A stretch of DNA of 64,000 nucleotides from Cycas panzhihuaensis (lineage: Eukaryota; Cycadophyta): positions 205,537,741-205,601,740 of the forward strand of contig CM041465.1 in the NCBI GenBank assembly GCA_023213395.1. Reading direction: 5' to 3'. The position numbers and the translations under genes are program-made. This document shows, in pieces, positions 11,641 through 22,560 of the stretch. Within the stretch, counting starts at the first letter, position 1. Each line of letters starts with the position of its first letter. The notes beneath the pieces were generated by a model, which saw only the letters and a list, made by a program, of their open reading frames with translations, was not told the origin of the DNA and ran no database searches.

Positions 11641-13432
11641 CAAGCAAAGAAATGAAGAATGAAATTGATGAGAGAAGTGAAAAGAATGTGAAAATTTCTA
11701 TAAATGTTCCATTTTCCTCCTCTCCTCTTAATAAGTTACTCAAATAGTATATGCGAACCATTAAAGATTCCAAGGTTGAAGACATCAATATTGATGTTAA
11801 GTATTTAGGCATGAAGTAAGGACACTATAAATTGGTGTCAAATGTCTTAAACATTGATGAACCCTAGTCATTTATTAAAGCTAAGGATGTATCTCATTGG
11901 CAATCAACTATATAAGAGGAGTATGAATCTATTATTAAAAATGATAGATGGGATCTTGTTGAGCTTCTTTTAGATAAGAACGTTGTTAGTTGTAGATGGG
12001 TTTACAAAGTAAAGTTTTAATCAGATATAAGGCTTGATTTGTAACCAAGGGTTATGCAAATATTAAAGGTGGATATTTTGAAGAAACTTTTTCACTTGCA
12101 GCCAAAATGACTACCATTTAAATATTAGTAAATCTTACATCTCATTTTGGTTGGGAATTTCACCAATAAGATGTCAACAGTGCTTTCCTCCCTAGCAATC
12201 TTGATAAGGAGGTTTATATGCAATAACTTAGAGGTTTTGTGCAAGTTGGTAAGGAGTAACTTATATGTAGATGGAAGAAAGTCTTATATGGGCTCAAATA
12301 GGTACCAAGAGTATGGTATTTATGTATCGGCAATTATTTTATTTCTTCTAGGTTCACTAAATATAAATCAGATTATGATTTGTATGTAAAACATAAGGAT
12401 GGTAAGATACTCATAGTATTTATCTATATTGATGACCTTATTATTTCTAGCAATAACACTTCTTAGATTAACTATCTTAAGAAGTAACCTTTTGAAGCTT
12501 TTGAGATTCCTAATCTTAGCCTTCTATATTACTATCTTGGTATGGAGTTTTGGTAAAAAAGTAATATCATCTTTATATCTTAATCTAAATATGTATATAG
12601 TTTGTTGAGACATTTCTATAAGGGGGATTTAAAGACAATGGTTACTCCCATGGAAGTAGGTCTCAAATTGACTAAGGGTGTTAATGATGGAATTGTTGAT
12701 GGTACCTTATATAGGTAGCTAGTTGATAGTCTCATCTACATTACTACCATTAGGTCTGACATTAGTTATGTTGTTGGTGTTATAACTTAATTTATGAGTG
12801 CTCCATCCATTTCTCATTGGAAGGAAACAAAACACATACTAAGATACGTTAAAGGCATTATTAGATTTGGGCTTTCATTTTATAGAGTTGATGAGTTTAA
12901 ATTACAGGGATTTATAGATGTAGATTGGGTAGGAGGTGTTGATGGTAGGAAATTTACATTAGGAAATATGTTTGTATTTAGTTTTGGTATGATCTCTTGG
13001 TGTAGCAAGAAGCAAGCTACAATATTTTTGTTTTCCACTAAAGGAGAATATAAGGCAATAATAGTAGCTACATGTGAAGTAATTTAGCTAAGGAGGTTAC
13101 TTGGTCACTTTAGACTTTTATAAGATGATCCTACTTCATTGTTTTGTGATAATTAGGGTGAAATCCAACTTTCAAATAATCCAGTCTTATATGTTAAGAC
13201 AAAGTATGTGGAAGTTAATCATCACTTCATTAAGGAGCAAGTGCAGTGCAAAATAACTAGATGGGTCTATTGTCCTACTGCGAATCAACTTATAGACATT
13301 CTCACTAAGACATTGAGTCGTGAAAAGTTCAAAGGGTTTAGAAAACTATTATTTATGAGAGATAATAAATTACACATTATAATGGGTGTTAAAATAATGT
13401 CTAATTCATACTCATTCTTTACTCCGAGTTGA
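11640..13432 (+). pseudogene. Copia-3: reverse transcriptase and RNase H remnant
   Basis: A third plus-strand copia pol, lacking gag and most of integrase. Starting at about 11880: SFIKAKDVSHWQSTI, then IIKNDRWDLVELLLDKNVVS and CRWVYKVKF (RT N-terminus). The catalytic region reads ILIVFIYIDDLIISSNNT (about 12410-12460) with YIDD. RNase H includes HWKETKHILRYVKGIIRFGL (12820-12880), DVDWVGGVDGRKFTLG, CSKKQATIFLFSTKGEYKA, KYVEVNHHFIKEQVQ and IDILTKTLSREKFKGF. The frame breaks at many points. A possible 3' LTR start, TGTTAAAATAATGTC after TTATAATGGG, lies at about 13386 but has no partner. The left end is cut where Copia-2 ends, so Copia-2 may have inserted into Copia-3. Confidence 0.85.
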
Positions 13433-14689
13433 TTGATGAGTCACATTAGGCAGGTCTTCTTGTGAGTTATGTATCCATTCTTTTCTCTCATATTCAGGAG
13501 CATGTATATATTGTAACGACTAGTTTCTCACATGCAAAAGCTTGTATGAGTTATATCTGATGTTTTCTTTATTTTTACATTATTATTTTCTTTCACACTT
13601 ATTATTTATAAGAGGTGATCTTACTCTATTATAATCATTATATAAGGATTTACCTTCGAGTCTTTGTGCAACATTACAGGTTTATGCTTTTTCTTGCCTT
13701 GGAGAATAGATTAGTGAGAGCTCATTGTATACATTTTGATGTAATATAAGATTCTTTTGTTTTTTAAGTCATTGTGAAAATGTGTTTTTGTTTTGCTCCC
13801 ATATTTTTGTTGTGTTCACTTTAATTTCCAATATATCATTCTATATTATTGGCAATTGTATTAATTTTGTAGCATGGATTTGGAAGGTGAAATTGGTGCC
13901 CTTGAATTATGGTTGGCTAGGGTGCATGGATTTGGTTGGTTACTTCTTCCCCTTAATACAATAATCACCTAGGTAAATTCGATGGTTGAACTTGGAAATT
14001 TGAGGATTCAATATGGTTGATTCCTTAGAGATTTTAGAATTAGTTAGTCGATTCTTAGAAAACTTCTAACTAAAAGCAATTAGGGTGGGAGAGGAGAACC
14101 AAAGCATTAAATGTGATGCCAAACCTTAAAACATTTTTAGAATAGTAAAATAATTAATGCAAAAGGTGTAAAATGCTTACCCATTAATAAAAAAAGTAAA
14201 CATATCTTCATTACTCCATTTTTCCTTTTCTATGAGATTGTAAGCAAACAAAAGGAGATGGCAAACATAAAAAAAGGAGGTTGCGAGTGCTTTAATTAAA
14301 GATTTCTACTAGAAGTACTTCAAGCATTTTGGTATTCTTCCATTCAACTCTTCTCTTCTCTCTTATTTCAACAAAGCTTTCTCATTTTTCATAGTTCTTT
14401 TTTGAGGCATCAAGGAATAAAAGAAGACAACAAAGAGAAAGAAAAAGGAAATCAAGAAAAAAAGAGGATAAATAAAGAGAGAATTTTTTTTTGTCAATAT
14501 TGATCTTTTTATACCCATTTGATAGATGGAGGATTCAACCTCAAATACCATTCTAACATCGAGTTCAATTACTCCCAATGTAATAGTGGATCTAAGGCAA
14601 CTCTTTGGGATTATTCTGTTATTGAAAAAGATCCCCATAAATCCTAGTAAGGAACTTGCAAAATCAAATTCAACATTTGTTATATGCAA
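13433..14689. other. AT-rich DNA without recognisable gene
   Basis: No convincing coding frame or paired repeat. It probably includes the decayed 3' LTR and flank of Copia-3 on the left and flank of H1 on the right. Purine and pyrimidine runs occur at 14390-14490. Confidence 0.4.
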
Positions 14690-15074
14690 TATATGATGCA
14701 CATTTACATCATATATTGATCTTAGAAGTGAGTTTATATAAGGGAATTACTGCCATGCAATAGAAAAAATTATCTTTGATGCAGTTGAATGATATGAACT
14801 CATGTACTTCATGAATAGATGTTAAACAATAGAATGCACAAGTGAAGAATACTCTTGAGAATGAATACCAAGTTGTCATTTCACAAAAATGAATATGCTT
14901 ATATATAGGTACAAGAGACAAACACTTCCTCTTTTACAATGTGGGACAAATCCTTTTAAGCGAAAAGTAACTCAACAAGAAAATAAACTAAGTTACACTA
15001 TAAAAAGTGCCTAGTTCTAAGTGATTACAAACTACTAAAGTATATTTATCATACATGATACATATAACTTACCA
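14690..15074 (-). repeat. H1 3' LTR
   Basis: The minus strand starts TGGTAAGTTATATG at 15074. It aligns along its length with 32194-32600 read on the plus strand, sharing TTGTAATCACTTA, GCACTTTTT, GAGTTACTTTTC and CTTGGTATTCATTCT-like blocks. A TATA-like CTATATATAAGC lies near 14907 on the minus strand, where an LTR promoter would be. The low-coordinate end is uncertain by tens of bases. Confidence 0.6.
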
Positions 15075-15199
15075 ATTCTATTTTTCAAAGGAAATTATCC
15101 CCAAGTTTGTGGAACTAGGTAGATATAAAAGTAATAGTCCATGATAGCTTGGAAGAACCATGCCATCCTCTTCTTATCTATCAGTTATGTAGCTATATG

Positions 15200-15965
15200 A
15201 TATGCCTTAAAACCAAAAAGTACATCTAGTGAATAAAGAGGCAAGGAATCATGCATTATAATTATTTGTTGCTTCTAAATGTAGTTGTACGAAAACCCTA
15301 GGTGTCTTGTAGGAGGCCATAAGTTGGAACTTATAATATTCCTTGAAAAGTAAGTGTCTTATGGACACTAAAGAAGAATCACAAAAAGTATAGTGGAGAT
15401 AATTAGGCCTTTCCTTTATATGATGCACAGTAGTAATGGCCATGATATTATATTGTGTTGTTTGTATTGGGGACAAACCTACAAGAACATTTGGAATATT
15501 TGTATGTGCTTTTATATCCTTGGTTGAAGGTGCAAGAGTGTGTACACTTTTTAACAAGGTGTGAGGAGAAACCATTGACTATTTTTGCTCATGGGTTGAT
15601 GATGTAGATATCATTGGTGGTACAAGTGCCACTATAGAGCCACATGATGAAAAGAGAGGCCCTTGGGGAAAAGAGGGACTTAACATGAGATCTATAATTT
15701 TTACCTATATGTTATGGGAAATGGCAAGTAATTGTGCTTGAAGTTATGGTGGTGCATTAATAATCTCTTGTGGAGTGAGTAGTGGTATAAAAGACACCAT
15801 TTACTTTGAAGGTATCATGGTCTGTTATTCAAGTAGACATTCTTCTTGTTGGTGTACTTGTGTTGGTGGGGATTCCATGTGTGGAGGTTCCATGAAAGCA
15901 AGGGTACTAATGGTAGAATTGGTTTCCTATTTGTGTGGTAGAGACATCATAATAGGAAATACCTA
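15200..15965 (-). pseudogene. H-family interior ORF, unknown protein (copy in H1)
   Basis: I do not recognise this protein. Read on the minus strand, blocks in order are MEPPHMESPPTQVHQQEE (about 15895), a stretch with NAPPxLQAQLLAISHNI, then VPPMISTSSTHEQK (about 15625). The longest open piece, 15575-15249, includes SPHTLLKSVHTLAPSTKD, VLVGLSPIQTTQYNIM and CDSSLVSIRHLLFKEYYKFQ. The same blocks, with matching spacing and conservative replacements, occur in H2 at 45212-46330: MPPMIFTSSNHE, STLSTKVINTY, CGSSLASIGLLPFEVYYEL and FMTNYKVPKIL. Both copies are broken, but matching at protein level over most of 250 residues indicates descent from a real coding sequence. It could be a divergent gag, an env-like gene or captured host sequence. 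Confidence 0.5.
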
Positions 15966-16286
15966 ATAATAAACATGTGGGAATTACTACTGAATGTGTT
16001 ATAGGGTTGGCTAAAGAAATGCCAAGTAATATAATGTACAAATAAAGACAATTGTTGAGAATAAAGGCCAACTTATCATTTTATGAATAGTAAACATAAT
16101 TATATACAAGTATAAGAGACATAGTTACTTTCAAATAGTGTAAGATAAATATATTTAAGTGAAAAGTAACTTAATAATAAATAAGCTAGGTTACATGACA
16201 AAAAGAACCTAAATCACTGTTAATAAATTGAAGTGGCTATCTCAAGACTAATTAATGTATAATACAATATTGTTAGAGGTTCATCA
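15966..16286 (-). repeat. H1 5' LTR, possibly also the 3' LTR of gypsy G
   Basis: The minus strand starts TGATGAACCTC at 16286 and shares with the 14.7-15.07 kb copy GTTACTTTTC(A/G)CTTAA, the block ending GTCTCTTATACTTGTA and AAATGATAAGTTGG-like sequence. It is preceded on the minus strand by GGGG...GAAAATTA...AAGAAAGAAT. H2 has a similar sequence before its 3' LTR, so this LTR may belong to G as well. Confidence 0.55.
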
Positions 16287-17721
16287 ATTCTTTCTTATTT
16301 AGAAAAATAATTTTCATAATTTTCAGGACCCCAAATAGTGTCGAAATTCACAAAGCATGGTGGCTTGCTAATATCATTTCACTTGTGATGTCAAATTTCT
16401 CTTTTTGTCCACCAAATAAGTTGTCATTTGTTAGTGGTAGATTGTCTTAGTCCTAATGTTAAGAAAATTGCTTGCAATGAGATGTGTTTGGAAGTCTAAA
16501 ATGTTGTCTTTTGGATGGGTGATTTTTTGTTTTATCCTTTAGTATGGTGCTCATATAGCTTGAAATTATGATATTGCTAGCATTATATATCTCAAGTTGA
16601 GTAGACAAGTCTAAGTGAAAAATGATTTGGTCTAATGGCTTTCATATTTGAGTGATTTTAAATTGTGATGTTTTTTGTTATAGAATATAAGCTTGTTGAG
16701 ATGAAGCCAAAAATAATTGCCCACTTATAACTTATAAGTTATTCTATGTTGGTCTCGTAGAGCTTTATATTTGGCCTAAGATTTAAAAAGGATCTTGCAA
16801 GCTTGAGAGTGGAATTTTTTTAAATTCTCTATAAAGACATTGGCATTCCCTTGTTCTTCGAGCTCATTGTAGTTAAATGGAAGAGGACAAAGCAAAGGAA
16901 TATCATAGGTGACCACTAGTTAAAACCTATAACATATTTCAAATAGTGAATAGCTAGTATAAACATAAATAACTCTACTATAACCATGTTGAATTGTAAA
17001 GAGTGATTTGTCCTATTGCTTTATAGTATACCAATATATTTGTAGTAAATAAATGATAGTTATATTCACTATCTTAGTTTGTCCATCTACTTGAGTGTGG
17101 AACTTGGTGGAGAACTTACACTAACATCCACGCATTTTCCACAGTGATTGTTAGAGATGACTCATGAACATGGTATTTCAATCTGAGATGATATTGAATG
17201 GAAGACCAAAATGTTTCCACATGTGGTCAAATAATATGTTAACCATTCATATAAAATTGGTATTCTTAGCACATGGAATGAAGATGGCCATTTTGGAGAA
17301 GTGATAAACCACTACTAAGATGTAACCATGTTGGCATTGTGCTATAGGAAGACTAGTGAAATAATACATGGAGACTAATTCCCATAGACAAGAAGGAATT
17401 AACAATGGCTAATATAAACTAACCTTTCTATTGAAAGGCTTTCTCAAGTTGTTAAATGAACTCTTCTATGATTTTGTTAATAAAAGTCTACAAGAAGTAT
17501 TGTTGTAGGTGTTAAATGGTTTTCAACACATTGAAATCTCTACCACAGTTAGATGAATGGACCTTTTTAAGGAGTTAAATGTGCTTATTACCCTATGAAA
17601 TGCAAAGCTACTAATGTTTGTAAAGAAGACCGTACTTGAGGTGATACTCTAGGTATGGTTTCTTATTGATTTTATTGAGGTTTTAGATGGTGTTATGAAT
17701 GGAACCAAAATTTGGATTTAT
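16287..17721 (-). pseudogene. Gypsy G: RNase H-integrase spacer and integrase (3' half)
   Basis: Minus-strand Ty3/gypsy integrase. From the F insertion leftward: KPYLEYHLKYGLLYKH (about 17650), the spacer before the zinc-binding domain; LIPSCLWELVSMYYFTSLP; then GYILVVVYHFSKMAIFIPCA (about 17310), where the first catalytic Asp (normally VVDRFSK) has become Tyr. MWKHFGLPFNIIS and KFSTKFHTQVDGQTK follow (about 17220-17070), and the core ends near 16700. The C-terminal part reads NFDTIWGPENYENYF at about 16340. Joining this to the RT at 31286-32193 across F gives one continuous element, which shows that F inserted into G. Confidence 0.8.
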
Positions 17722-17726
17722 GTTGT
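17722..17726. repeat. Left target-site duplication of element F
   Basis: GTTGT here pairs with GTTAT at 31281-31285 immediately outside the other F LTR. The single difference is a G-to-A transition. Confidence 0.65.
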
Positions 17727-17934
17727 TGTAGCAGATTATTTGTCCACTACCCAAAGTAAGCTTAAATTTAAAAGTGTTTCTTCAAAATTTGAATAATTTA
17801 TATTAAATAAATCTAATGTGTGCATAATGATTTGTGGCTATATAAATAAGAATGAAATGCCTCTTCTGATAAGACACACCTCTTAATAATTAATGTATTA
17901 ATAAGGGCTAGTTAGAGCTGTAAGGCTTATAACA
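17727..17934 (-). repeat. F 3' LTR and adjoining polypurine tract
   Basis: Plus-strand TGTAGCAGAT...TTATAACA, matching 31073-31280 base for base in length. On the minus strand it is preceded by GAAAGGGGAGGTA (17949-17937), the primer for plus-strand synthesis. Confidence 0.8.
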
Positions 17935-18049
17935 AGTACCTCCCCTTTCAAAATTATTTGTGCTTAAAGCATGGAGGATTTTAAAAACTTTTATAGGTAG
18001 TCACTAGTCTTTTCCCTTAGATCTTTGTAATATATCCCATGCCATGATT

Positions 18050-19680
18050 AGGCCGGGGTCCCATTAGAAGTGGATAAAAGGCCATATCATTCCACCTTGG
18101 GAGATTGTGAAGATCCCAAGTTTGTTTCTTATTGAGTTGTTCTATTAATTAGGCTTCAATGGAATATAATTGAGTGATGAAACTTGCATTCCCTTGGCCA
18201 ATTAATTTATCCATCTTTGATGCAATGATGGTTTTAGATTTAGATGTAGAGACTCCAAAAAATTGATAGATCTTTCCATCTCATAAAAAATGAATGAAAT
18301 TTTGATCGTGGTTTAGTGCATAGGTTTCCAAGTTCTTGAGCTATTCAACCCCAAGTATAGCATCTAAACTTCCAATGGGGAAGGCATAATAATCAATGCA
18401 AAATTTGACAATATTGATATGAAGTTATTGATTAGTAAGTTCTCCATTGTAGTTTATTTGTTTATCACCCAACATTATTATAAAAGTCTTGGACTTACTA
18501 ATGAAGAGGTCCAAATGGATTACAACTTTTATGTCTATGAAATTATGGGTGCTTTTTGGTTCAATGAGAATAACTACTTGTTCCTTATGTAGGAATTCTT
18601 ATAACTTGATAATGTTGGCTTGTCAGATGCTTGATATGGGCTACCAAAGAGATTGAAAGTCATCAACAAGAGGTAATATCTCCATAAATGATGGTTGATT
18701 GCCAATCATATTGATTTTATCATTGTTGATTTCAACTACATATAGTTGGTTTCATTTTAAGCAACCACTTCTCATAATATCGTGAATATTTTTAATCATG
18801 TACTAGTTTTCTAATATTAGAGGCTTGCCTACAAGCAAAGGTTAATTTTAGAAGTTTGATTGTTGCTCAAGAGAAATATATTAGGAGGCCTATGATTGTT
18901 GATTGACCTTAGCCTATTTTATAAGATCAATGGCTTCCTTTAATGTAGTATGTTGAAACATTTTGACTTTAGTGCTAATATTAGGCCAAAGGTTAGCTTG
19001 TAGAATTATATTGCCTCTTCATCTAAAATGGTCATTTTGAGCTAGAGTTTCTCAAAACATTTTGTGAATTCCTCAACCAAAAAATCATGTTGGAAACAAT
19101 GGGACAATTGGACCTTATACAAAATTTAGTCAGGCCCTTCAGTTCTCTTGTGAATGGTCTTGACAAAATTGTATCAAAGAATGTAAACACAATTCGAATG
19201 GATTCCCATGTGAAGATATGTCCTTATAAAGGGTTAATGGTAAATCTAGTTTGGTTAGTTTGCCTTGGGAAAAGGATATCCTTGAAAGTTGTTATAAGCT
19301 TGGAGATCTATCTATCAAGATTGATTTTTCCATTAAGGCTATAATTAGGAATGATAAGCAACTTTTTGTACTAGATTTCAACTTTGTTGTTGCTATTTTA
19401 ATTATGAGAAGAGTTACAGGTTTCAGATCTAGGGTCTATTTTCATATACGTGAGTTTTTTGATGTTGTCATCTATTTATTTCATCCATTATTCAATGGCA
19501 TCAACATAAGCATTGATGTCATTGTAAAAGTCACTTTTGTTGGTCATTCTTTCTCTTTTTTTATATTATACTACATTAGGTTTTGTAGAACTAGAATGGA
19601 GCTTCAAAGTCCAATTTGTAGTTGCTTGGTGAGTTGGTTGATTTTGTCTAGTATTTGATTTTAGCTATGTATATGATTAT
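18050..19680 (-). pseudogene. F gag and retropepsin (gypsy-type)
   Basis: A structural and protease polyprotein of a gypsy-type element. The gag C-terminal region reads EEFTKCFEKL, MTILDEEAIQFYKLTFGL and KVKMFQHTTLKEAIDLI (about 19090-18910), which matches the end of retrotransposon gag domains. The protease starts near EPKSTHNFIDIKV (about 18540; the usual DSGSTHNFI is now EPKSTHNFI). It continues with SKTFIIMLGDKQINYNGEL, FPIGSLDAILGVExLKNLE and DGKIYQFFGV (to about 18230). This is the normal gypsy retropepsin layout. The frame is broken throughout. No reverse transcriptase follows; the DNA after the protease goes directly to the polypurine tract. Confidence 0.72.
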
Positions 19681-20768
19681 GAGACATTAATTATTAAAAT
19701 ATAATGGAATTCAACTTTAAATAGATCTTGCATATATTTAATTTATAATCTTCTAAGTTATGATCCCGATGAAATTAGTGGCATTGAAAATCACTTCCTC
19801 ATGTAAAAACTATGACCAATTTAACTAAAATTATGTGGTAGGCCCATTTAGTGTTAGTCTTGGTTACTATATTTCAAAAATAAATGTGAAAGTAGTGGAA
19901 GAGGATAAGTAATTATCCTTTAGATTCAAAGAAAGTTGAGAAGGAAGGGTGATCGTATGAATAGGGTAAGTAATTGACCTTTTGATTTAAAGAAAGTTGA
20001 GAAGGATGGGTGAATGGTATGTTATAGTGATTGTAAGGTTAAGGAAAGAAAATAAAGAAAAGATGTTGGTTTCAAAGGACAAAATGGAAGAGGTTTTAGT
20101 AATGTAGTTGTGATATTAGTTATGGGCAAGAATTGGTTTTGAATTTATTCTTCTTAAGGAACATTCATATTTGAAATTCAACTTAGGAAATTTAATTCAT
20201 GTAATGTTAAATGTATGATGTAAATTTTGATTACAAGTGGTAGTTGTTGGTGGTCACATAGATGATGACAAGGCTATATTGACAAGAAGACTTACCATAT
20301 TGCATAATGTAAGTTTTTTTTTTAAGAGGTGATATAAGAATAATGGTATGCAAATGTTTTGAGGTAGCCACAATGACAAAGGCAAATGATAGAAGAATAA
20401 TGCAGAAAGCCCATAGGTAACGCAATTTCATATTGATAATGTGATGTCTTTGTGTTGACGATGTAAAGGTCACAGAGTGTAAAGAATATGGAAGAGTGAC
20501 ATAGGGATACAAGATATAAATAGACACTAATATACAACAATGGAAATATAGAGGGCACTTGAAGATAATAAAGACCATAATTGGTGATATCTAGTAGCAA
20601 ATATGGTTGTTGGATGGGCTACAAATGATGGAGGAAGACATAGGTAAGGAAAGAGATACAATGGGTAATAAAAAAAGGAAGGTGATGAGACTTGCAACTA
20701 TACATAGGAACAAAAAATATAGAATAACCTAAAGAAAAAAGAAAAATAAAGAGAGGAATTTTTAAATT
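19681..20768 (-). other. F leader and decayed gag N-terminus, up to the D insertion
   Basis: AT-rich DNA between recognisable gag and the left LTR of D. It contains a local repeat: GATAAGTAATTATCCTTT and GGTAAGTAATTGACCTTT (about 19905 and 19965) begin two similar 60-bp units. No other gene is visible. The remaining leader of F continues at 30977-31057. Confidence 0.45.
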
Positions 20769-21001
20769 TGAGAAAGGGATAGAAAGATCACCATGCATAA
20801 GATTTTTTGGGTAGAATTATTTTACTCGTTAAATAACAATCATTCATAACATTATAATGGAAATGGTATGTACAGTAAATATAATCAAAGGTGTAACCAA
20901 ACAATGAGTAGTCAGTTATATACCTACCTTATAAATGGTTGGTGAACCCCCTAAACCAACTCACTTATTAATTTAATATAAACATTATAAGTAGTTTAAC
21001 A
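20769..21001 (-). repeat. D 3' LTR with polypurine tract
   Basis: TGAGAAAGGGATAG...GTTTAACA on the plus strand. AAAAGGGAA precedes it on the minus strand at 21010-21002. It aligns with the split copy at 26828-30976, for example ATTATAATGGAAAT, GTGTAACCAA and AACTCACTTATTAATTTAAT. Confidence 0.82.
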
Positions 21002-21019
21002 TTCCCTTTTAATATTTAC

Positions 21020-22560
21020 ATTATTGATCCTAACACATAACCTTTTTTTAAACTTTTGAAATCTATCCAAAGTTAGAGGTTTGGGGAGGACATTTACCAA
21101 CTATTCTTTTGTAGGCCTATTGATAAGCTTAATGTTGTCATTCTGGATTAACTCCCTTATGAAATAATGATGAATTTCAATATGCTTTGTGCATGCATAA
21201 AAAACTAGATTCTTATCTAGTTTCAATGTATTTTGATTGTCACAATATAATGTTGTAGCTTCTTCTTGATGTATACCCATATCATTAATAATCTGCTTAA
21301 ATTAGATGGATTTTGATGTTGCTACAACTACAACCTGCTCTAGGTCTCAGATGCAGAACTTAGATAGAAACATTAGCCAAATGTAGACTTTCTGCTATCA
21401 ATACATCCTACCCAACCTAAACTTGTATGATTGACTAACTTGAAATTGTCATTATAAATAAACTCTAGTCCATACTACAATGTTCCATGTAAGTATCTGA
21501 GAACTTATTTGGTAGTCAACTAGTAACTTTATTTTGGTGCTATCATGAATTTGGAAACTATGCCAATAACATATAAAATAACTAATTTAATTGTGCTAAG
21601 ATAGATTAGACTACCAATTAGTTATTAAAATAGAGTGTTGTTTACTAGTTTATCTTCATCACTTTGATTTTTGAGTTTAACTCCTATCTCCATCGAGGTT
21701 GATGTGGGCTTATTATTATCCATTCTAATTTTTTTAAAGTGTATTTGGCTTTCGAAATGAAGTTTTTGCTAGGTTTTTGCCATACTTCCACTCTAAGGCA
21801 TTAATAGAGTAAACCAAAATTTGTCATTTTTAAGTTTTTTTATCAAATTTTATTTTAGGTTTGATATTATTATGGTATAATTCCTAATGAGTAGTAAATC
21901 ATCTACATATAAGATTCTAAAGGTTACAAATTTATCATGGATTGCTATGTAAATATTTGAGTCAGATAATAATTTCTCAAACCTATTTTTCTAAAAGTAC
22001 TAATCAATTTTCTCATACTAGGCTTAAGGAGCTTGCTTTAAACCATATAAGGACTTCTTAAGTCAACATACAAGGTGCTCTTAATGTTTCTCTATATAAC
22101 CAAGTAACTACTTTATGTACACCTCTTTTGTTAGGTCTCTATTAAGAAAGTCACTCTTGACGTCCATTTGGCATATTTGCTAGTTGAACTCAGTAGTTAT
22201 TGTCATAATGATTTTGATAGTATTCATCTTTTCCATAAGTGCAAATATTTCTTGATAGTCGATACCTATTTTTTGCTTAAAGTCTTTAGTGGTAAGTCTA
22301 GTCTTGTGTATTTATCTATTGTGCTATCTAATTTAAACTTAATCTTATAAATCCATTTACATCTAATTGCTTACTTTTTGGGTGGCAAATTGACTAATTT
22401 CTAAGTCTTATTTTTCTTCATTGTTTAGATTTTAATATCTATTGCAACTTTCTACTTTTATTTCCTTATTATCTCCTAAAAAATGGAAGGCTCATTAACA
22501 TTTAGAATTTGAGCCATTAACTTGATAATTGGATTGATACTTCAATTTTCTCTTACCTTA
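21020..22560 (-). pseudogene. D reverse transcriptase and RNase H
   Basis: Copia pol C-terminal half. The catalytic motif RILYVDDLLLI lies at about 21920-21890 with YVDD intact. LIGSLIYLSTIKLVILY (about 21620) is the RT-RNase H connection. RNase H shows TTLYCDNQNTLKLDKN, then TKHIEIHHYFIREL (about 21260-21150), and the end PKPLTLDRFQKFKK (about 21070). The frame is broken by stops and frameshifts. RT N-terminal sequence continues rightward to about 22560. All parts are in the order expected for minus-strand copia, and the end abuts the polypurine tract. Confidence 0.85.

Larger units (their letters stand above)
14690..16286 (-). mobile_element. H1: small non-autonomous LTR element, family H
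   Basis: Two direct repeats (about 14690-15074 and 15966-16286) flank about 0.9 kb that has no reverse transcriptase or integrase. The same arrangement occurs on the plus strand as H2 (32194-46690, interrupted by I and J). The interiors of H1 and H2 are clearly homologous and keep a shared protein-like reading. The right LTR directly follows the end of gypsy G, and the end of G resembles the interior-to-LTR junction of H, so G and H appear to be related and may share this LTR. Ends nearest the interior are approximate. Confidence 0.65.

Noticed and set aside
14526-14696. 56-codon plus-strand frame starting MEDSTSNTILTSSS
   Set aside because: It is short, without recognised motif, and in the flank of the H1 LTR; it may be a decayed gag start but is not supportable as a gene.
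20231-20600. Minus-strand frames of 92 and 115 codons
   Set aside because: Cys/Tyr/Leu-rich chance frames in the AT-rich F leader; overlapping frames with no motif.
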